Positions 46,278 through 58,460 of a DNA stretch of 64,000 nucleotides are shown here, piece after piece (the stretch's first letter is position 1; every line of letters starts with the position of its first letter). The DNA lies in assembly GCF_014356525.2 (NCBI RefSeq), contig NC_052508.1, positions 60,825,800-60,889,799 of the forward strand, read 5' to 3'. Below the pieces are notes generated by a model. That model did no database searches. It was not told where the DNA came from and was given only the letters and a program-made list of their open reading frames with translations. A program made the position numbers and the translations under genes. The DNA comes from Nilaparvata lugens. Lineage: Eukaryota; Arthropoda; Insecta; Hemiptera; Delphacidae.

Positions 46278-46582
46278 TTAAGCCGTGTCTACACTGAACA
46301 GTTCGGCAAACATGTTTGTTGAGGAGCTCAGGGACAAACATTTTAAAAAGTTTGGACAATCATTGTTTGTCAAACAAAAAAGTTACTGTTTTTCCAAACA
46401 TTTTTAGTGTTGACATATGTAAAACATGAAACCTGTTCTCCTCACTCACAAATATTTTGTTTGGTGACGCGTCCACACTGGCCACCAACAAACATTGTTT
46501 GTCAAATAACATGATAAAATTTTCCCAAAATTTTTCAACAAACATGTTTGTAAAACATTTGTTCAGCGTGGACACGGCTTAA
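46278..46582. mobile_element. TTAA-flanked MITE
   Basis: TTAAGCCGTGTCTACACTGA at the left is mirrored by GTTCAGCGTGGACACGGCTTAA-like sequence at the right. TTAA at both ends and many 'AAACATGTTTG'-like internal inverted motifs are present. It is non-autonomous. Confidence 0.78.
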
Positions 46583-46589
46583 AGGATAA

Positions 46590-47580
46590 GCCCTGCTGTC
46601 CTTCAATGTGTACATGCTATTCTCATGGAGGAAGTTTTTATTTTGTTTTTTATGTCACATTTGTGTATTTAACAAATTAGCTGTTCTAATTATTACATCT
46701 AAAACCCTTTGGTAGTCATCATGTTAAACATCCACATGTTTACTTGAACAGGTGATTTTGGTAACATTGGTTTTAAAAGTATCAAAATCAATGGACGCTC
46801 GCTAATATCTAAAGCCGGTCACTCACTACCCGGTAGACCGGACAGGTGTACCTGTCCAGTCTGTAAGCCTAGCCGCATATTGAGCCGCGACTAGCGCTTG
46901 TGGCGCGACGCGAGTTTTTGTAACTCTTGTAAAGGAGTAGATCAGCGCAAATTGGCAACACGACGTGACGCTGCGCGTCTCCTATCCTTTGCATGAGTTA
47001 CAAAAATCGCGTCGCGCGCTGGTCGCGCTCAAATTCAAATTTTAGGCCTATTTATTCCCAATACACATTATATAAAATATTGTACAGGCACTGTAAATTT
47101 ACATAAAAATTTCAACTTAACACTTAACATAAAAAATTAACACATCATTCTATGCTGTTCAACCTAATGCTAAAATATTGTTCAATGCTATAAAAACATT
47201 TCTCCAATAGGAACTTTTTAATTTTTCTCTTGTATTCCTTCTCAGGTAATTCCCTAACGGTAGGTGGTTATAAAATATGCTTGCTCAGGCCTTAAAACTA
47301 GTATGACTAGATCTATAATAGTAAAATTCATTTAAGATATTTAATCAATTCAGTGTGTAATGAGAGTGGACATTATTATGACTATAAAATACATTTAAAT
47401 TAGACTTCAGAAACAACAAGCATGTGTATATGAAAATACATGGTAAATTCATAATTCCCAGTCTTATGAATAAAAGCTTGCAATGAGTGAGAGGTGGTTC
47501 ATTTCAAATTGTTCTATCTGCTCTTTTTTGCAATAAAAGATAGAAATTGGCCTTTTTTGTGTATTGGAATATGGGCTAGG
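46590..47580. other. Non-coding sequence with a GC-rich patch
   Basis: A GC-rich patch at 46815-47035 contains CGCGACGCGAG and mirrored CGCGTCGCGCGC words and may be another MITE (GTTACAAAAATCGCG opposes GCGAGTTTTTGTAAC). The rest is AT-rich. Confidence 0.45.
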
Positions 47581-47584
47581 TACA

Positions 47585-48275
47585 CTCAACAGAATTTTTT
47601 TCATTTCTCAACCGAATTTGACTTATGATGCATGATTTTGGACCGCCTTGACGAGTCGAGAAGAATGAAGTGTAGTAATATGAAATCTGAGCATTGTGTC
47701 AAAAGTTATAAGAGTTTGAAATTTTGATCCTTGAGGTGTCCTTATGCGCGCCTCTCCACCAGGAAATGATGAAATGAAGTGCATCTAACGGATGATTCTC
47801 ATAGAACATAATCTCATGAACTTCTGTCATTGTGCAGGACAATGTAGTTGGTGATGATGGATTAAGCTGAAAATTAGGTGTTTTTCGCAATACAAGGAGT
47901 ATTGTTGTCAGGTGTACCTGGAAATCTATATGAGATGAAGCGCTCTACCTGATCTTAGATTGTAAAGCACAAAAATGCTCCTAGATGGATTTTGAATTAT
48001 ACATGTAAATGGTAACAATCGGAAGATATTGTTGATCAAAAACTAAAATTCATCAGAATTGATTTTTTCTTTGAATCTTATACATTTTTGAAAAATCATA
48101 ACTCAGTACTCATTGGAGATAGAGAGTTCCGAATGATCTCATTTTATCTGTAAAATGGCGAGGGCCAATTTTTCTGTCTGATTACTGGATTTGGCAGAAA
48201 TAGCTTAAAACTGGAAAATGAACCGAAAATACGAGGTTCTTGGGCCGTTCTGTATCTAGCAGAAGAAAATTTTGC
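47585..48275 (-). repeat. Dispersed repeat, inverted partner of 60765-61140
   Basis: Shared blocks in opposite orientation include GGACCGCCTTGACGAG, TTTGATCCTTGAGGTGTCC, GATTCTCATAGAACATAATC and GAACCGAAAATACGAGGTT. It is non-coding here and longer than its partner. Confidence 0.7.
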
Positions 48276-48889
48276 ATGAAGTAATTGGCTTTGGACTTCT
48301 CTCATGTATCCAAATGATACGGTATATTAAAAAATCAGAACTACAATATTAATTGCAAGCACCAATGTATATAGTGACTGGACTATTGTGTGATAACATT
48401 TCTGTATAACTCATTACTTTTGTTATTAAGTGGTATTCCTTTCATTCCAATCAATTGCAGATTTTGAAAATAATGTTTTTTTTTTCATTTCAGGCACCAA
48501 AATATATCACAAAGGCCGCAAAGACAGTTCATCGTGTGCGTTGTTTCTCATTCTGCAAAGACAGTGAACATGTAATCATATAGTTTGACACCATACACAA
48601 CGTTTCACCATTACCATAGTATAATATACCACTCTCATTGTATAATTTTGTACATTACGAAACATGTGTTCTGTCATGAATAATAATATGTTTATGTAAA
48701 TTAACAATTTATTGTTACTTTCGCAATTTTTCATATGTTTTGAAAAAAAATTAAAAGGTATTATGTACTTCATTGGATAATTATTTTATACTAGCTTTGA
48801 TCAGTCTGGCACGTAGCCAGGATTTGATTTCGGTTGGGCAAATAATATTTTATTGCAATCGAGATTTAACAAGAAAAATCAACTTACGC

Positions 48890-49580
48890 CTAAAATATGC
48901 ATTTTCCTACAGGTACCTTGGAAAGTTACCTTTTCTGCACTGATTGCAGGCCGCAAAGAACCACTTTTCCGCTCTAGAGCGCAAAGTATTACTTTGCGTA
49001 GGTACTCTTAATACTTAGCGTATTATCTTGCAGCCATCCCAATCAGCTGTAGACATTGTTGGCGTGTATTTTGAATGCGGACTTGTTCTATGTATTTTTT
49101 TCTGATTTTCAAATAAATAAAAATGAGAACCCATTAAATTATACATTTTGAATATTATTAATTATTCATTATTTCAAATAAATTTTTTTCATTCATAAAT
49201 TGATTGGTTGAAAAATATTAAATTAAGATTGACTCAAAATTATTCAAATTTTCAAATTGATTGGATTAATTCAATTTTTAATTTGAATGAATTATCGATT
49301 ATTGATTTTCAATTGGATTATCAGGTTTAAAATAAATTAAAGTTGTTATTAATAACAAAATTATACAGACAAACATTTGATGGATTTCAGCCATCATTTT
49401 ACCCATAATTAACCACTTTTCATATTCGATGGTAACTGTAGGAAAAATTTAATGTGAAACACGTGCGCAAAGTTCCTCTGCTGCACTCAAGAAACCATTC
49501 CGCCCTCTCCTATGGCTCGTGCGTAAAAGTTTATTTCGGTGCAGCAAACTGTCACTTTGCGCACTAGTTGCACAAATAAC
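48890..49580 (-). repeat. Dispersed repeat with internal hairpin, copy B
   Basis: Reverse complement of copy A: GTGCGCAAAGTTCCTCTGCT, GCACTCAAGAAACCATTCCG, and at the other end CCACTTTTCCGCTCTAGAGC. It abuts the LINE remnant at 49601. Confidence 0.65.
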
Positions 49581-49600
49581 TATTTTCTGCGTTTTCTAAG

Positions 49601-50400
49601 CTATTCATACACCTGTATATACATGACAATCTCTAGAACCTTGGAGAAGACAGGTACTATTTGGATGGGTCTATAACTGGAAGGTTCCTCTTTTGAGCCC
49701 TTCTTATGAACGGGAACAACTTTGGAGACTTTGAATACATCGGGGAAAACACCCTGTGTAATACACCTGTTTATACAAATGGTCAGTACTGGCACTACAG
49801 AGTGAGCAATAGTTTTGAGAAGACAGCTTGATAGACCATAGAAATCTTCACTCTTCGAAACTTTAAGATTATGAACCATTTTAAAAATCATCTCTTGACT
49901 CACCTCATGAAAAAATAATAAGCTATTTTGCACTTTATTTACATTATCATTGAGCAATGCACTGGCTGTAATTGATGGCTTGTCTATCTTCTCGTGCACA
50001 TCATCTGCTGACTGAATGAAATAATTATTAAGTTTGTTTGGTTCAGGAGTAGATAAGTTTACAACATTCCTGTTGAAGGATAAAGTTTTGATAATTTGCC
50101 ACGCTTTCTTACATTTGTTATTAGAGGATTCAATTATTGATGCAACAGAATCCCTCTTGGCTTGAGGGAACCAATGAACCTATAAGTGAACCAATGTTCA
50201 CTTATACCTACCTATAAGAGCAATATCTTCATTAATTACAAAGTCATTGAGAACATTTAATTTACCTCTCAATCCTTGAACATTTAGATAAGCAATTCTT
50301 GTGCAAGGAATTGTATGTTTTAATGAGTCTAATCTATACCTATTTGAACTTGTATTGTTGAGTTTAAACTGAGAAATACTTATGGAAAAAGTAAACATAA
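49601..50400 (-). pseudogene. LINE remnant with internal deletion (endonuclease start joined to RT start)
   Basis: At 50398-50198 the frame encodes RIAYLNVQGLRGKLNVLNDF and DIALIG, the first strand of an AP-type endonuclease. From about 50165 to 49601 an open frame encodes the linker and the RT start, with KVVPVHKKGSKEEPSSYRPI and QIVPVFSKVLE. The rest of the endonuclease is missing between them, and the RT stops before the palm. It is a jockey/CR1-type element with no activity. Confidence 0.8.
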
Positions 50401-50576
50401 AACAAATTGAGAATCAAAATTTCAAATCTTATAAAAATTAAAGAATATGATAAAAAATAATGAACAAAAATTTTATCAATAGAGGTAACATTATAACTGA
50501 ACAACGTCCCAAACCATATGCACATTCACAATGATACACCAACTATATATTCGATCAGATCATGCTTACACAAGAT

Positions 50577-50645
50577 TTAGTTGACCGAGCGAAGTGATTT
50601 AGTTGACCGTCGACTTGAATCTTAGACCTCACTTCGCTCGGTCAA
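50577..50645. repeat. Hairpin-forming inverted repeat
   Basis: GTTGACCGAGCGAAGTGA and TCACTTCGCTCGGTCAAC are perfect inverted copies about 30 bp apart, just upstream of the protease cassette. Confidence 0.65.
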
Positions 50646-50946
50646 CAAGGGTTTTGAACTAATACCAATGATACGACCCAAAAAAGTCGGGTTTCAGCGT
50701 TTTTCATGAGTTTTCCAGCATTCTTCTGCGTTTCCTCAGCATTCTGCATTTTCCATTTGGCTTGTGCTTCCTTCGATCAAAGGTCAAAATAGATTGATTC
50801 AATATCCGGTTGATTTCAATTATGTATCTAGTCCTGTTGTTCACTTCAAAGCAAAGAATATATGAGATGGACCTCTGTACCTGATTTGAACGTTTTCAGT
50901 CAATTTTGTCTCGGCATAGCTGATAAAAAGCAGAAAACACTTCTAT

Positions 50947-51264
50947 ATGGATCATTACACTTATTCCAAAGTCCTTATACAATTTCTTTCCACTTCAGTT
51001 AAACCTAAATTTGGATATTCTATATCGATTATGAAAAAAGGTGAGAAAACGCTGGAAATTGCGTTTTTGGGCGTATCTTTGAAATATCTATGTCCTCTTA
51101 TCAAAAAATTCCTAGATCCTAAAATACACTCAAAAAACTCAAAAAACACTCAAAAAAAAAGTAGAAAGAGAAGTCTGGAATTGAAAAAAACAGACATTCT
51201 TGAACATTTAGATTTGAAGAAAAAATGGTTAGGAGTTATTTCAGAAGATGACTCATGGATGTAG
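50947..51264 (+). CDS. Hypothetical 105-aa basic ORF overlapping the protease ORF
   Basis: I do not recognise this protein. It starts MDHYTYSKVLIQFL, contains FGYSISIMKKGEKTLEIAFL, then a strongly lysine-rich stretch (about residues 58-80) and ends GVISEDDSWM. Its last codons overlap the ATG of the downstream protease ORF by 10 bases in another frame. The protease frame is closed by a TGA only 6 bases before its ATG, so one indel in a 13-base window would fuse the two into about 363 aa. It is intronless and in a repeat-rich setting. It may be the N-terminal part of the same ancestral protein. Confidence 0.5.
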   Translation: MDHYTYSKVLIQFLSTSVKPKFGYSISIMKKGEKTLEIAFLGVSLKYLCPLIKKFLDPKIHSKNSKNTQKKSRKRSLELKKTDILEHLDLKKKWLGVISEDDSWM

Positions 51265-52034
51265 GAAATAAGAGTAGCATTAATCGCGTCCAGTCGGTGA
51301 CTCTGACACCAACCGCACCTGGGAATACTAGCTTTACTGAACCTATTTCAAATTTTGAGAAAGCCCAAAAACCCCTTAGTGTAGATAATTTTTATGTTAC
51401 TCCACTGGAAATGAAATCCATTGATTTAAATATTTCAGTAGATGAAGAGAAAACATTAAAAGAGATTGACCCATTCGTTAAAGGATGGTTATTTGATTCA
51501 GTTATTGATATGTTCATATACATTCAAGTGAAAAATAATAGTAATAGTTTCTTGGTAAGTAGTTTATATTCTCAGATAGTTGCAGAACAATTAAAAGTTG
51601 CATCCGATTCTCAAATTAACATTGAAATGTGTGTTGAGAGGTTCCCCAAATTGAACTATAAGAGCTACAGTAATATTTTAATTCCTTGCTGTATTGGTTC
51701 ACATTGGATTCTTATTATAGTAAAAGTATTTGAGAAGAGAATTCTTTTTTTTTTTGATCCATACAACACAAGTATTAACGATGTACAAAGGCGTCTCTTG
51801 GAACTTTGGATGAAAGTATTGAGTAGTAAGCAGATTTTAAATGAAAACATTTCTCACTGGGCTCCCCCATTCTCTCCACCACATACACTCCAACCTAGAG
51901 AAGATGCCGTCAATTGTGGCCCTTTAATTTGTTTTTATGCCTACAAAGTTTTATTGGGGGAAAGTCTTGAAAGTCCTTTTGATGCTAATTTCTTTAGGAA
52001 ATTTATATTTCACACAATTAATTCACGTCTATAA
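51255..52034 (+). CDS. Ulp1/SENP-like (C48 family) cysteine protease, 259 aa
   Basis: A single uninterrupted ORF. Residues about 75-110 (KGWLFDSVIDMFIYIQ...) look like the WL.D..I opening of Ulp1 domains. A catalytic set is visible: His150 in IGSHWILI, Asp168 in FFFDPYNTS, Gln213 in LQPREDAVNCG and Cys221 in NCGPLICFYAYKVL. Family members remove SUMO-type modifiers, and related proteases are carried by several DNA transposons and large viruses. The first 70 residues are Ser/Thr/Asn-rich and unrecognised. The gene has no introns, follows a LINE remnant and overlaps the preceding 105-aa ORF. Most likely it is a gene from a mobile element, or a domesticated or retroposed copy. The substrate cannot be told from sequence. 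Confidence 0.8.
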   Translation: MDVGNKSSINRVQSVTLTPTAPGNTSFTEPISNFEKAQKPLSVDNFYVTPLEMKSIDLNISVDEEKTLKEIDPFVKGWLFDSVIDMFIYIQVKNNSNSFLVSSLYSQIVAEQLKVASDSQINIEMCVERFPKLNYKSYSNILIPCCIGSHWILIIVKVFEKRILFFFDPYNTSINDVQRRLLELWMKVLSSKQILNENISHWAPPFSPPHTLQPREDAVNCGPLICFYAYKVLLGESLESPFDANFFRKFIFHTINSRL

Positions 52035-52039
52035 ATTAT

Positions 52040-53565
52040 TAGAAAATCACTGTAAAATTTATGTAAAAAGTGCCCCTATGTAGTGCTGTTTTCGTTATCA
52101 GAGAAAATTATTATTGATCCCTAGGGTCGAAAATAATTATAGGGATTCATCCTTAGACTATGAGGAACTTGGCCTTAATTTTGTAATTCGAAGATTTTAA
52201 ATAACTGCTGTTCAAAAGATGATTATATCTCTTCATTCATATTGCTAATGATTTTAAAAAATCCTTGTTCAGTACGTACTAGAAAAGTTTTAATTTTACT
52301 TTCATATGAATTTAGATAGCTCCTACAATTGAATATTCATCTAAAACTTTTATAATATATGCAAGTTTTAATTATTAGGTATTGTAAGATATTGTTTGAA
52401 TTCCTTGAATATATTAATTGGGTTGAAAACTCGTTGATTTGTTTCATTTTTCCGCTGTTGAATTATATTTGTCTCCAATAGTAAACGTGTTACTGTGGCC
52501 AGTACTGCAACGATGGACTACCGCAGATCGGCAATTGAAATATTAATGTAGACAGCATTCACTAACGTGTCAATTAATAAATTCTATCTGCTTTGAAATA
52601 CAGTTCTCAAGTTGAAAATTATATTACTAAAAGTTAAACTTCCAAATCAATTACTGATTTTTAAAGAACGTTAAGGAATGTGCTATATAGGATGAAAAAT
52701 AGTTTTCAAAAATTACTAGAGCAGGGCCCGGGCTGCACCACAGCATGAGATTTATAATAATAAATTATTAAAAACATACCCGACTTGAAATTTTCTTTAT
52801 CCTTTGATCACTTGTAATCTAGCAAACTCTTACAAGCTATTTTTTTTTTTAATTGCCAATCATCCGTCTTGCTCACCATCAACCACGTGCCAACCAACCA
52901 CCTACAGGTTATTTACCGGATTCGTCATCATAATTGTTATAATAGTTTTTTCAATTTATCTTGCTTCATTCCTTTATTCGAACCAGCTTTCTAAATATCA
53001 TGAACAAAATTTTATTGTTTCATTAATACATGCGAAAAAATAGTGTTAAGAATGCTCTTGTATTGGGAGGGAGCAGATTGCAATAATGTGTAGCTGAGGT
53101 GTTACGCTCCATTATTAACGCATTCATTGTTTGATAGCATTGATAGAGTAAGGTAGATAATGGAAAAGAATCCAATAATCGTGTGTGATTAGGTTGAGTT
53201 ACAAGTTTCTGGAAGAACTTCCAGAGATTTTTTTATTTTTTGACAGGAATTCCCTGCCACTCAGATACTTTTTTATTTCACAAATAATATGCTCTTAATC
53301 TAAATGAAAGATATGATTTAAAATATTTTCAAATAAATTTTATTGAAAAGTAGTATAGATTTATTTCTATGAAGCATTCAATTGTTCATTTTATATTGGA
53401 ATTTTCGCTAATTATACCGGGACGTTGCTAATTATATCCTGCCAAGAGATGGAATCATATTTTTTTAATGGTTCACAATTTATCAACTTCGTTAATTCAC
53501 TCATACATACAGCTGAATGGAATGAACGGACTGGAATAATTATTGGAGTGATTTGAAAATATAAA
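52040..53565. other. AT-rich sequence downstream of the protease ORF
   Basis: No second gene is seen. A plus-strand frame at 52804-53043 is low complexity. The end of any protease transcript cannot be fixed. Confidence 0.5.
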
Positions 53566-53571
53566 ATATTA

Positions 53572-53933
53572 GGGCCAGATTCTGAGCTTGGGATGTAGCT
53601 AAGTTCTAGAATTTAAACAACTGGAGTCAGAAAATTGGCTTTCCGAAACGGGGCGTCGTCGTAGTCCACGTTTAAATTAAATTTTGAAAAACTATAAAAT
53701 TTAACACAAAATAAAATAAAGAGAAAATAGTGTAAAGTTTCAGCTATCTATTTTGAATTATTTAGAAATGTATCATTTCGTCAAGGCAATAAACGTCTCC
53801 AATAATTATAGAAATGAGAAAATGAAGATTACCATAAAAACTACGAATACGCCCTTTTTCGGAAAGCCAATTTTCTGGCTCCAGCTGTTTAAAGTCTAGA
53901 ACTTAGCTAAATCCCGAGCTCCGAAATGAGCCC
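53572..53933. mobile_element. Harbinger-like MITE, TTA target duplication
   Basis: The ends GGGCCAGATTCTGAGC and the complement of GCTCCGAAATGAGCCC begin inverted repeats of about 85 bp that share TTGGCTTTCCGAAA. TTA flanks both sides (53569-53571 and 53934-53936). Confidence 0.75.
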
Positions 53934-53939
53934 TTAAAT

Positions 53940-56860
53940 TTACTTGACGAACAAGTGGAAATGTGGCAGCACATCCACCAGAGACGGCACTTATTTTAAG
54001 GGACGTGAGTTTTTTGTCTTATTTACACTTGCATATTGCATAGATATAACTGTGATTAATTATTTTGAATTTGAAGTTGCAATGGGCATTGAGATTTTAT
54101 TCAATAAGTAAAGAAGATGTCAATATAAAAAACTAAAATATAATTTTTTAAACAATAAATAAAGAGCGCAAATGATTTATACGTTATTAAGAATTAAAAA
54201 TTTTCATGATAGTCTGTTTTTCCAATTTTTTGTGGAAGTTTTTTACTGAACGTGTTCCTTGAAAGAGCGGGTACAGTATGTGAAATGATGATGTGGACAT
54301 GGAAAGGATATAATATAATTATCAATATTTTTGATGGATATGATATAATATTATTCCAAGGTGGGGTTCGATTATTAAGCAGAGCCAGTTCAAGTGCGGT
54401 CACTGGTTTAAAGGAGTACGGTAGCAGCCGTGAATCTTTCATCGTTTTGAGCGATAAGATATAATATCTTATATAATAACTGCATTCTATATTGTAGGCC
54501 CTTACAGGTAGGCTTTATAATTATGTGCATAATATTTTTTTCAAATAGAAATCTAAAAAAGCATAGTTAATTATTTGATACTTGACACAAGAAAGTACCG
54601 GAGCTATGCTCCGGGAGGGTATGGAATGCCTCCCATGTGGAAGGGAGTATACTGTAGTCTTCCCCCGGGAAATTTTTTTCTTTATCTAATAAAATAATTG
54701 GCCAATTTGTATCAATTTTGATTACTATTCAAACGAAATTTTTCCTGTGTCAGGTTTAAATAAAAATCATCAGCATTAGGTCAATAGTATTTTATATCAT
54801 GATCACGATTCATTTTCATGTTTCAGTTTTAGTTGAAAGACAGCAAACATAACATATACAGGATTAGAATAGGATTTAAATTCTCTTAAATGTATTAATT
54901 GGGACAAAATTAAACTGCTGAATATATACCTAGGTAGGTACTAATAGTGTTCCGCTCTGTTGTGCACCGGTTTGAATCTAGCCCTGCTTGGCAGTAATAT
55001 TAATGAAAAAAATCCTCATAATATTACTGAAAACTGAATGAAATAAAAATTCTCATTGCAAGTAAGTTACCTATATAGCTTTCAAAAAGTTTCATCAATT
55101 TACCAGGACATGAATCGACTATTTTTCTTTGCCATTTTCAATTAATTAAGCTACTGTAATTGAAAAATTAATCAATATTATAATCAAACATTTCAATAAA
55201 TTACTTAAGAATTTTCATTCATTCTATCAATTTTGATGGCCATATAAGGAGAAGTGAATATATACGGTAACTTTGTTTCCATATTGCAATTATTATTTTT
55301 AAAATTTAATGTTATTTATCTACTTGCTTAGATCTTTCTAATTTTCAATTCAACAATATTCTGGATAAATAAGGAAGGATATTATTTATCTAGGAGTTAG
55401 CCACCATCATTCAATTTTATTTGGTGATAAGCTGCTTAGACTTGCTTAGATTTTTCTAATTTTCAATTCAACAATATGCTGGATAAATAAGGAAGGATAT
55501 TATTTATCTAGGAATTAGCCACCATCATTCAATTTTATTCGATGAAGTAGGCTAAGTTTTGTAGCTTGATGAAAAATAATAATCGAACCTGGCATTTGAA
55601 AAACTAAATCTCAATAATTATCAAAAGATCAATTTTGTCAGTCAAATCATATTTTTTGTTCATTTCAGCATGGTCGTAACAGCATATTTTATCAAAATTT
55701 TAATCTCGTAATTCATCCATCAAACAAATTTATTCCTAGTAAATTAATATAATTCGCAATGTATGAAACTCGTAATTGAAATTAAAAATTCGCGGTTAAG
55801 TAGGAATAGGAAGTGATAAAAAGGTAACAGCTAACAAGAACCGCTATCCATCCGCTACTACAGTAGCGGTTACCAGGTTTAGTTGGTAGCTCTGTCTTAT
55901 CACTGTTTCCGCTACCAAAGTCTGCTAGCTAGTGAAATTCGCGTTTCTTTTAGGCGACTCGTATTTAACACCAGTTCTGGTGTTTTTCTTTTTTTTTTAA
56001 TCATAACGAAATAAGAGTTGATTTATTTATTCAAGTGAGTAAATCATTGCTTTATAGTTATTGGTTTTAGTATGAACGATTAGTATATTATTCTGATGAC
56101 AAAATTACACAAATTAGCCAGTGGTCATTACCGGTATTCATTAATATATTTATAAAATGTTGTAGTAACCTAAGTTTTACACATCTAAAAATAATTATTA
56201 TTCAGTACCGTATTCACAGTAGAAATGGCTTTCAGTAGGCAAATAAAAAATTAGTTTAGGCTAGCCAATATTATCTCCATTTAAAGACCTAACCTGGAGT
56301 TTTTTTGCGGATGATGCCTACATCAAATTTTTGTTGTATGTAATAAAAAGTACAATAGTGAGATAATTCTATAAGTAAACTTGGAAGTGTCATTCAGGCT
56401 TACTGGAGGTCTTATATATAGAGAAAAACCTACTGTAAAGCTCACTTACTTAATACTTCCTTCCATTGTCATAACCAGAGTTCTGGATTGAATGTGTCAT
56501 TAGTGGATTTGACTTGATCTTTGTCGTAGGGATTGACGTATGGGTTACGTCAGAGTAGACACTTATTCACGTTTTTCAACTTCGTCAAACATTTAAAAAT
56601 ATATGATTTTACAATTTTCATCAAGATGGCCATGTCTGTGAAAGTATCACATTTGTTGCTTGAGGTTCAGATGGTACTTCATACTTCATTCCTTCGTCAA
56701 TGACCAGCTTCCTGTATGGACGGCGTCTCTTTATATTCAGACCTAATTTGGTCGTCGTTGATTATAAAATATTTTTACATAAACTTGCCACAAACATTAA
56801 AGTTTTTAAAGCTAAACTAACAGATCGAGATGGTCGGTCGGATTTTGAATCGAATCACTT
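53940..56860. other. Non-coding sequence with a tandem duplication
   Basis: It contains the duplication at 55324-55545 and a short hairpin CCGCTACTACAGTAGCGG near 55852. There are no credible ORFs. Confidence 0.5.
55324..55545. repeat. Tandem duplication of ~118 bp
   Basis: AATAAGGAAGGATATTATTT followed by ATCTAGGANTTAGCCACC occurs twice with few differences. Nothing coding is seen. Confidence 0.75.
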
Positions 56861-56864
56861 AAAT

Positions 56865-58460
56865 TAAATTAAAGACTTGTTGGCCTCAAAGTATTCAGCC
56901 ACAGAGTAGAATGGCATCCCACGCAGCCAGGCTCTAATCCTTACACCAAAACTTCTGTCATCCAGATCCCTCACCATGTCTGGCAGCGCGTTGAAGATCC
57001 TCTGAGCCAGTTAAGGGAAACAGTCTCTTTTCTTCTTCAATCTGCAGAAGGGTACATTAATTTTAGCTTTCCCTCTGGTATTATACGAATGCTTATCGGC
57101 TCTCCTTGTCATTGAGTGATAAATGACTTTTTATGTGTAGCAAGGAGAGCAGAATGTACTAGTTGAACACCGTATAGATACCCAGTCTGATGAAGATCGG
57201 CCGACAGTGATCAAGGTATCCTGCTGAGTCTAAAATTCTCAATACCTTTTTCTGTTGAAGAACCACATCATTACATCCGGGCGCATGTCCCCACATCTGC
57301 AGGCCATAAATAATATGGCTGTGGAACAAGGCAAAGTAGACTTCAATAAGATGCTTCCTAGAAATAAGAGGCTTTAGACGCCTGAGTAGAAATATTACCC
57401 TGGATAGCTTCAGGCAAAGCTTGTTGATGTGGCTACTCCAGGTGAGTCTTAAATCCAGCGTATATCCTAGTAACTTGATCTCAGTGCGATTGATGAGTTG
57501 GTTTGTACTAAGGCTACAGGTAGTCTCTTGTGTTTTGTCTTCATTTAGACTCAGCTTATTATTGGTGAACCACTGTTTGGCAAGTCCAAAAATATATGCA
57601 GCCGCCCTCTGTGCCAACACTGGTGTTCTCCATCTGGCAAAGATTGTGGTGTCGTCAGCAAACAGTAGGATGCCTCCCAGCAAACCAAGGTCATTGGCCA
57701 TAATCAGAAAAAGGAGGGGTCCAATCACTGATCCTTGTGGCACCCCTTGATTAACATGTAGAGGACTTGAGTTAGCTCCCTCCAGCGAAAGGATCTGCCT
57801 ACTGTCTGTTAGGTAGGATCCCAGGGGGGCAAGGACCCGACCCACAACTCCATAAGCTGCAAGTTTATCCAGCGGAATATTATGCGGGACACACTCAAAC
57901 GCCTTAGGTCTCCCAGAGCCAGTGCTACTGAGTCCCCCTCTTCAAAAGAATCAAGGATGTCACCCACCAGCTTGGAAACAGCTGTGACTGTTGATTTACC
58001 GCGCCTAAAACCATGCTGCACACTTGAAAATAGGTTATTGCTCTCAAAGTGGTCCACTAGTTGGATATTCATAAAGGCTTCAAAGATCTTGGCCAGTGCG
58101 GGAATAATAGAAATTGGCCTGTAGCTTTTCAGGGCTGTAGGGTCACCCTTCTTGAAGATAGGCACTGTTAGGGCTATGGGGGTATTATCCTTTTCTAAGG
58201 CATGCATTCAACACCACACTAAGAGGGTGGGCAATGACATCAATAATAGATTTCGACAGGTCCACTGACATACCATAGATATCTTGAGTCTTTTTATTTC
58301 TGAAGTGACTCACCATTTGAATAATATCTTCTGGTGTTACTGGGTCCCAGTCCTCCATTACTACGGTCCCATCTCTGGGTTGCTGAAAGAGTCTGCCAGC
58401 AGCTACCTGTGGTCTGTCTATTTCTGGTAGGGCACTGATACTGGAGTAGGGCACTGGGAA
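56865..58460 (-). pseudogene. LINE reverse transcriptase (CR1/jockey type), frameshifted
   Basis: Three frames split one RT. 58454-58185 holds the pre-RT segment (TPEDIIQMVSHFRNKKTQDI). 58207-57809 holds IFKKGDPTALKSYRPISIIP and QHGFRRGKSTVTAV. 57845-57159 holds NQGVPQGSVIGPLLFLI, the catalytic LLFADDTTIF, KLLGYTLDLRLTWSSHI and IIYGLQMWGH. The C-terminal end is seen in broken frames down to about 56870 (PFYSVAEYFEANKSL). The catalytic aspartates are kept, but frameshifts near 58195 and 57900 make it dead. Confidence 0.85.

Noticed and set aside
46815..47035. CG-rich patch considered as a CpG-island promoter
   Set aside because: Mirrored words suggest a decayed MITE, and no gene starts nearby.
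52804..53043. 79-codon plus-strand frame with a hydrophobic segment
   Set aside because: Short, low complexity, with no splice or family support.
57421..57750. 109-codon plus-strand frame
   Set aside because: It lies opposite the LINE RT palm, which has clear motifs.
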